Shown: piece after piece, positions 61,831-64,000 of the stretch
How positions within the stretch are numbered: the stretch's first letter is position 1
Layout of the letters: each line of letters starts with the position of its first letter
Assembly: GCF_000764305.2 (NCBI RefSeq)
Contig: NW_025933373.1
Coordinates: 1 to 64,000 of the forward strand
DNA: 64,000 nucleotides
DNA from: Hyalella azteca
Taxonomy: Eukaryota > Arthropoda > Malacostraca > Amphipoda > Hyalellidae
Reading direction: 5' to 3'
Program-made: the position numbers and the translations under genes
Notes under the pieces: generated by a model
What the model saw: only the letters and a program-made list of their open reading frames with translations
What the model was told of the DNA's origin: nothing
Database searches by the model: none

Positions 61831-61949
61831 CACGTACTAAGTCTTCCTATGGCGGAGACAGTAGGGTGGACTTATGGTAACTGACAGTCATGGCCTCTAG
61901 CCAGTCCCGTGCCAGTTGTTGGAGACTAATTACATTTCACCAAATGACT

Positions 61950-62345
61950 GTGACAATTAATATCGGCCAATTAATTGTAGCAAATTACTAGCGGCCAAGC
62001 TCATGCGACCAACTAATTGTAGTCAATTACTAGTGGCCAAATGCATACGGCCAATTGACGGTAGTCAATGACTAGCGGCCAAATACACACGGCCAATCGA
62101 TGGTAGTCAATTACTAGCAGCCAAATTCACACGGTCAATTACAGCTAGTCAATTACTAGCGATTTTTTGGTGTCAAATAATTACGGTAAATTTTAAACTA
62201 CCAATAATTAGTAACCGATTATCACTGGTCAATTCTTTAGGCAAATTTTAAACGACCAATAATAAGTGACCGATTATTACTGGTCAATTATTAAGGCAAA
62301 TTTTAAACGAATAATAATTAGCAACAATTATTACTTGTCAATTAT
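61950..62345. repeat. ~44-bp array passing into ~60-bp array
   Basis: Left units have TACTAGCGGCCAAAT. Right units have GGCAAATTTTAAACGACCAA. Both contain AGTCAATTA-like words. Confidence 0.8.
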
Positions 62346-62349
62346 TATT

Positions 62350-63770
62350 GATCAATCAGAGGATAACATTGCGTGAGTGACCGGCGTATAAGGCCGGTAA
62401 GGCCACAATAAAAATAAATCTTCACCTTGATTTGTTATCGTGAAAATTATTACAATAAATAATATTATAGTGGACCCGCCACCTTTATTAACATCAAAAA
62501 TCAATCTAGCTAACAAATCAGACGCGAAGTTAAACGAAAAAAATTACTTTCTTAAACAGCGGTATTTATTAGACATTCGAACAAGTTCAACTATTATTGC
62601 ATTTTCTATCTCAGTTTTGATGATTTTGTTCAAACTTTAATTTACATATCCTATATTATTTAGTGAACTTATCGACTGTGTGAGATTGGATTTAGAAAGA
62701 TTGGATTATTTGAGTTTTTATTATCGAATTAATATTTCAATTATTGTTATTGAACTAATTTTCCATTTATTATTTCTTTTATTTGAATATTTCAGTTAAC
62801 ATGCATATTAAAGTAAAAACTAATTTATTTTATTATGTAATACTGTTTATAATAATTTCATAACAAAACATTCAGAACACGAATATAAAATATAATAAAA
62901 TGAATCTTGCATTGTTTTCTGTACGTTCACTCAAACCTCTTTGAATACAAAATTTGAGGTAAGCACTTTCAATCGAATTATGTATACACGTGATATGGCG
63001 TGAAAAATTTTATGGAAAAAATTTAAATTGTAAATACTCAATAATTAATTGAGTACATACAATTGTATACAATATAAAAAATTGTATATATTTAATAATT
63101 TTTAAACTCCAGCTGAAGCCGTTCAATCACAGCATTTCTGTAGTTAAGACCTAGGGATTAGTTGGAATATGTTTATGCTAAAACTGATGCTACTGATCAA
63201 TCCAGGCATTTTTTTAAACAAGAAAATAATTATTGAACTGTCCCGATATTCACAAAGTCCAAGGACTTTACTCCTGACATTTAACTTACTTTCAATATCC
63301 TCGAGGCAGTCAACAGTCGATGTTGGATTTATGGCAGATAATTTCAGGACCTAACACACGTAATCTTTGGATACTATAATTATTTATATTTTTGTAAGCG
63401 TTAAATACTTAAACATGCATTCAATCCATTTTGTTCAACCATATGTCGAGATTCACAAAGAATATTTTTCACAGTGTAATTTAACTTAGAATAACCATTT
63501 TTTACAGTCGCTCCTTAATTCAATTTATTCACAATCAAACACACAGAATATTTGTGGTTATTTGTCACTTCATCAGGCAAGTATCTTTGGAATATAAAAA
63601 ATCAAGGAAAATTCAGGAGCGCACAAGCTTTAAGAAGCTACCGCCGGACCAACATTAGAACAAAACATGTTCCATGCTTCAATATGTGCAAGTGTCTCAC
63701 GAATTACTGGTAAAATATCAATTCATTTACGCTTCAAATGCCTAAACTTTGATAGTTTGCCGCAGCAAAT
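62350..63770. other. No gene seen
   Basis: AT-rich, stop-rich. Confidence 0.55.
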
Positions 63771-63774
63771 GTCA

Positions 63775-63962
63775 GAGACTTTGAATAATGCAATACTGAG
63801 AGAACACAGAGCACTGCGCGCACCTCACTCGCCGGTCGCCACACGTCTACTGAAGGCAAGCGAGCCTGGAACCCTAAATCCCCCTTCATGGCCACTCCTC
63901 CCCCTCTCTAACTCCCCCACCCCCCAATCGGAAGTCACTTCCCCTTCCCCCCACCCCGGAAG
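63775..63962. other. GC- and C-rich patch at the window end
   Basis: About 190 bp with several CpGs, then long C/T runs, against an AT-rich background. On the minus strand it could be a promoter or 5' untranslated exon, but there is no TATA/Inr pair. Confidence 0.3.
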
Positions 63963-64000
63963 AAATAGACACCCAATATCTAATCCCGATTATACAGACA

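Noticed and set aside
1..64000. tRNA or rRNA genes
   Set aside because: I saw no cloverleaf with A/B-box words and no rRNA stretch, but a covariance search was not possible here.

Overview
The window is eukaryotic, AT-rich and almost entirely non-coding: long stop-rich stretches, introns with GT/AG borders, decayed transposons, and roughly forty-five unrelated tandem-repeat arrays. The one gene I can recognise belongs to the Dpr (defective proboscis extension response) family, two-Ig-domain neuronal cell-surface receptors best known from arthropods. Together with arthropod-type TATA/initiator pairs this points to an arthropod. A crustacean or other large-genome species would fit the repeat load, but the sequence does not settle that.

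The Dpr gene lies on the minus strand, with exons spread from about 41.4 kb down to 33.5 kb. The order is: signal-peptide exon (41377-41446, open reading frame continuing upstream), first half of Ig1 (40317-40426), an expected second half of Ig1 that I cannot find, linker plus start of Ig2 (39224-39358), rest of Ig2 (37860-38073), and a short hydrophobic C-terminal tail exon (33498-33625). Splice phases agree at every junction that can be tested. The first two exons occur a second time at 51016-51085 and 49671-49780, inside a 2.1-kb block bounded by single N characters at 49081 and 51217. The next block (51218-52270) again repeats 46.6-47.2 kb and 48.8-49.08 kb. I think this is most likely a second haplotype left in the assembly, though a real duplication is possible.

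The most unusual feature is where the minisatellites sit. Around the Dpr exons the repeated unit is the splice junction itself. Five 27-bp copies of the 5' splice site follow the Ig2-start exon and stay in frame. Four intact 64-bp copies of the 5' splice site follow the next exon, which also has four 55-bp copies of its own 3' splice site on the other side.

Region by region: 1-9.7 kb is repeats and AT-rich DNA. 9.70-10.08 kb is a solo-LTR-like block with TATA, initiator and polyadenylation signal. 10-17.7 kb is AT-rich with minisatellites. 17.7-18.9 kb holds a 5'-truncated LINE and an LTR fragment set in a small tandem repeat. 19-33 kb is minisatellites, with a possible acidic-tail exon near 25.9 kb and a possible gypsy relic near 32.1 kb. 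33.5-41.5 kb is the Dpr gene, with a broken MADF-domain fragment at 37.06-37.20 kb. 41.5-52.3 kb contains a small hairpin-bearing mobile repeat, a fold-back element and the duplicated blocks. 52-64 kb is AT-rich DNA with an 83-bp-arm hairpin at 57.0 kb, ATG-type and 9-bp E-box/AP-1-like arrays, and a GC-rich, pyrimidine-rich end.
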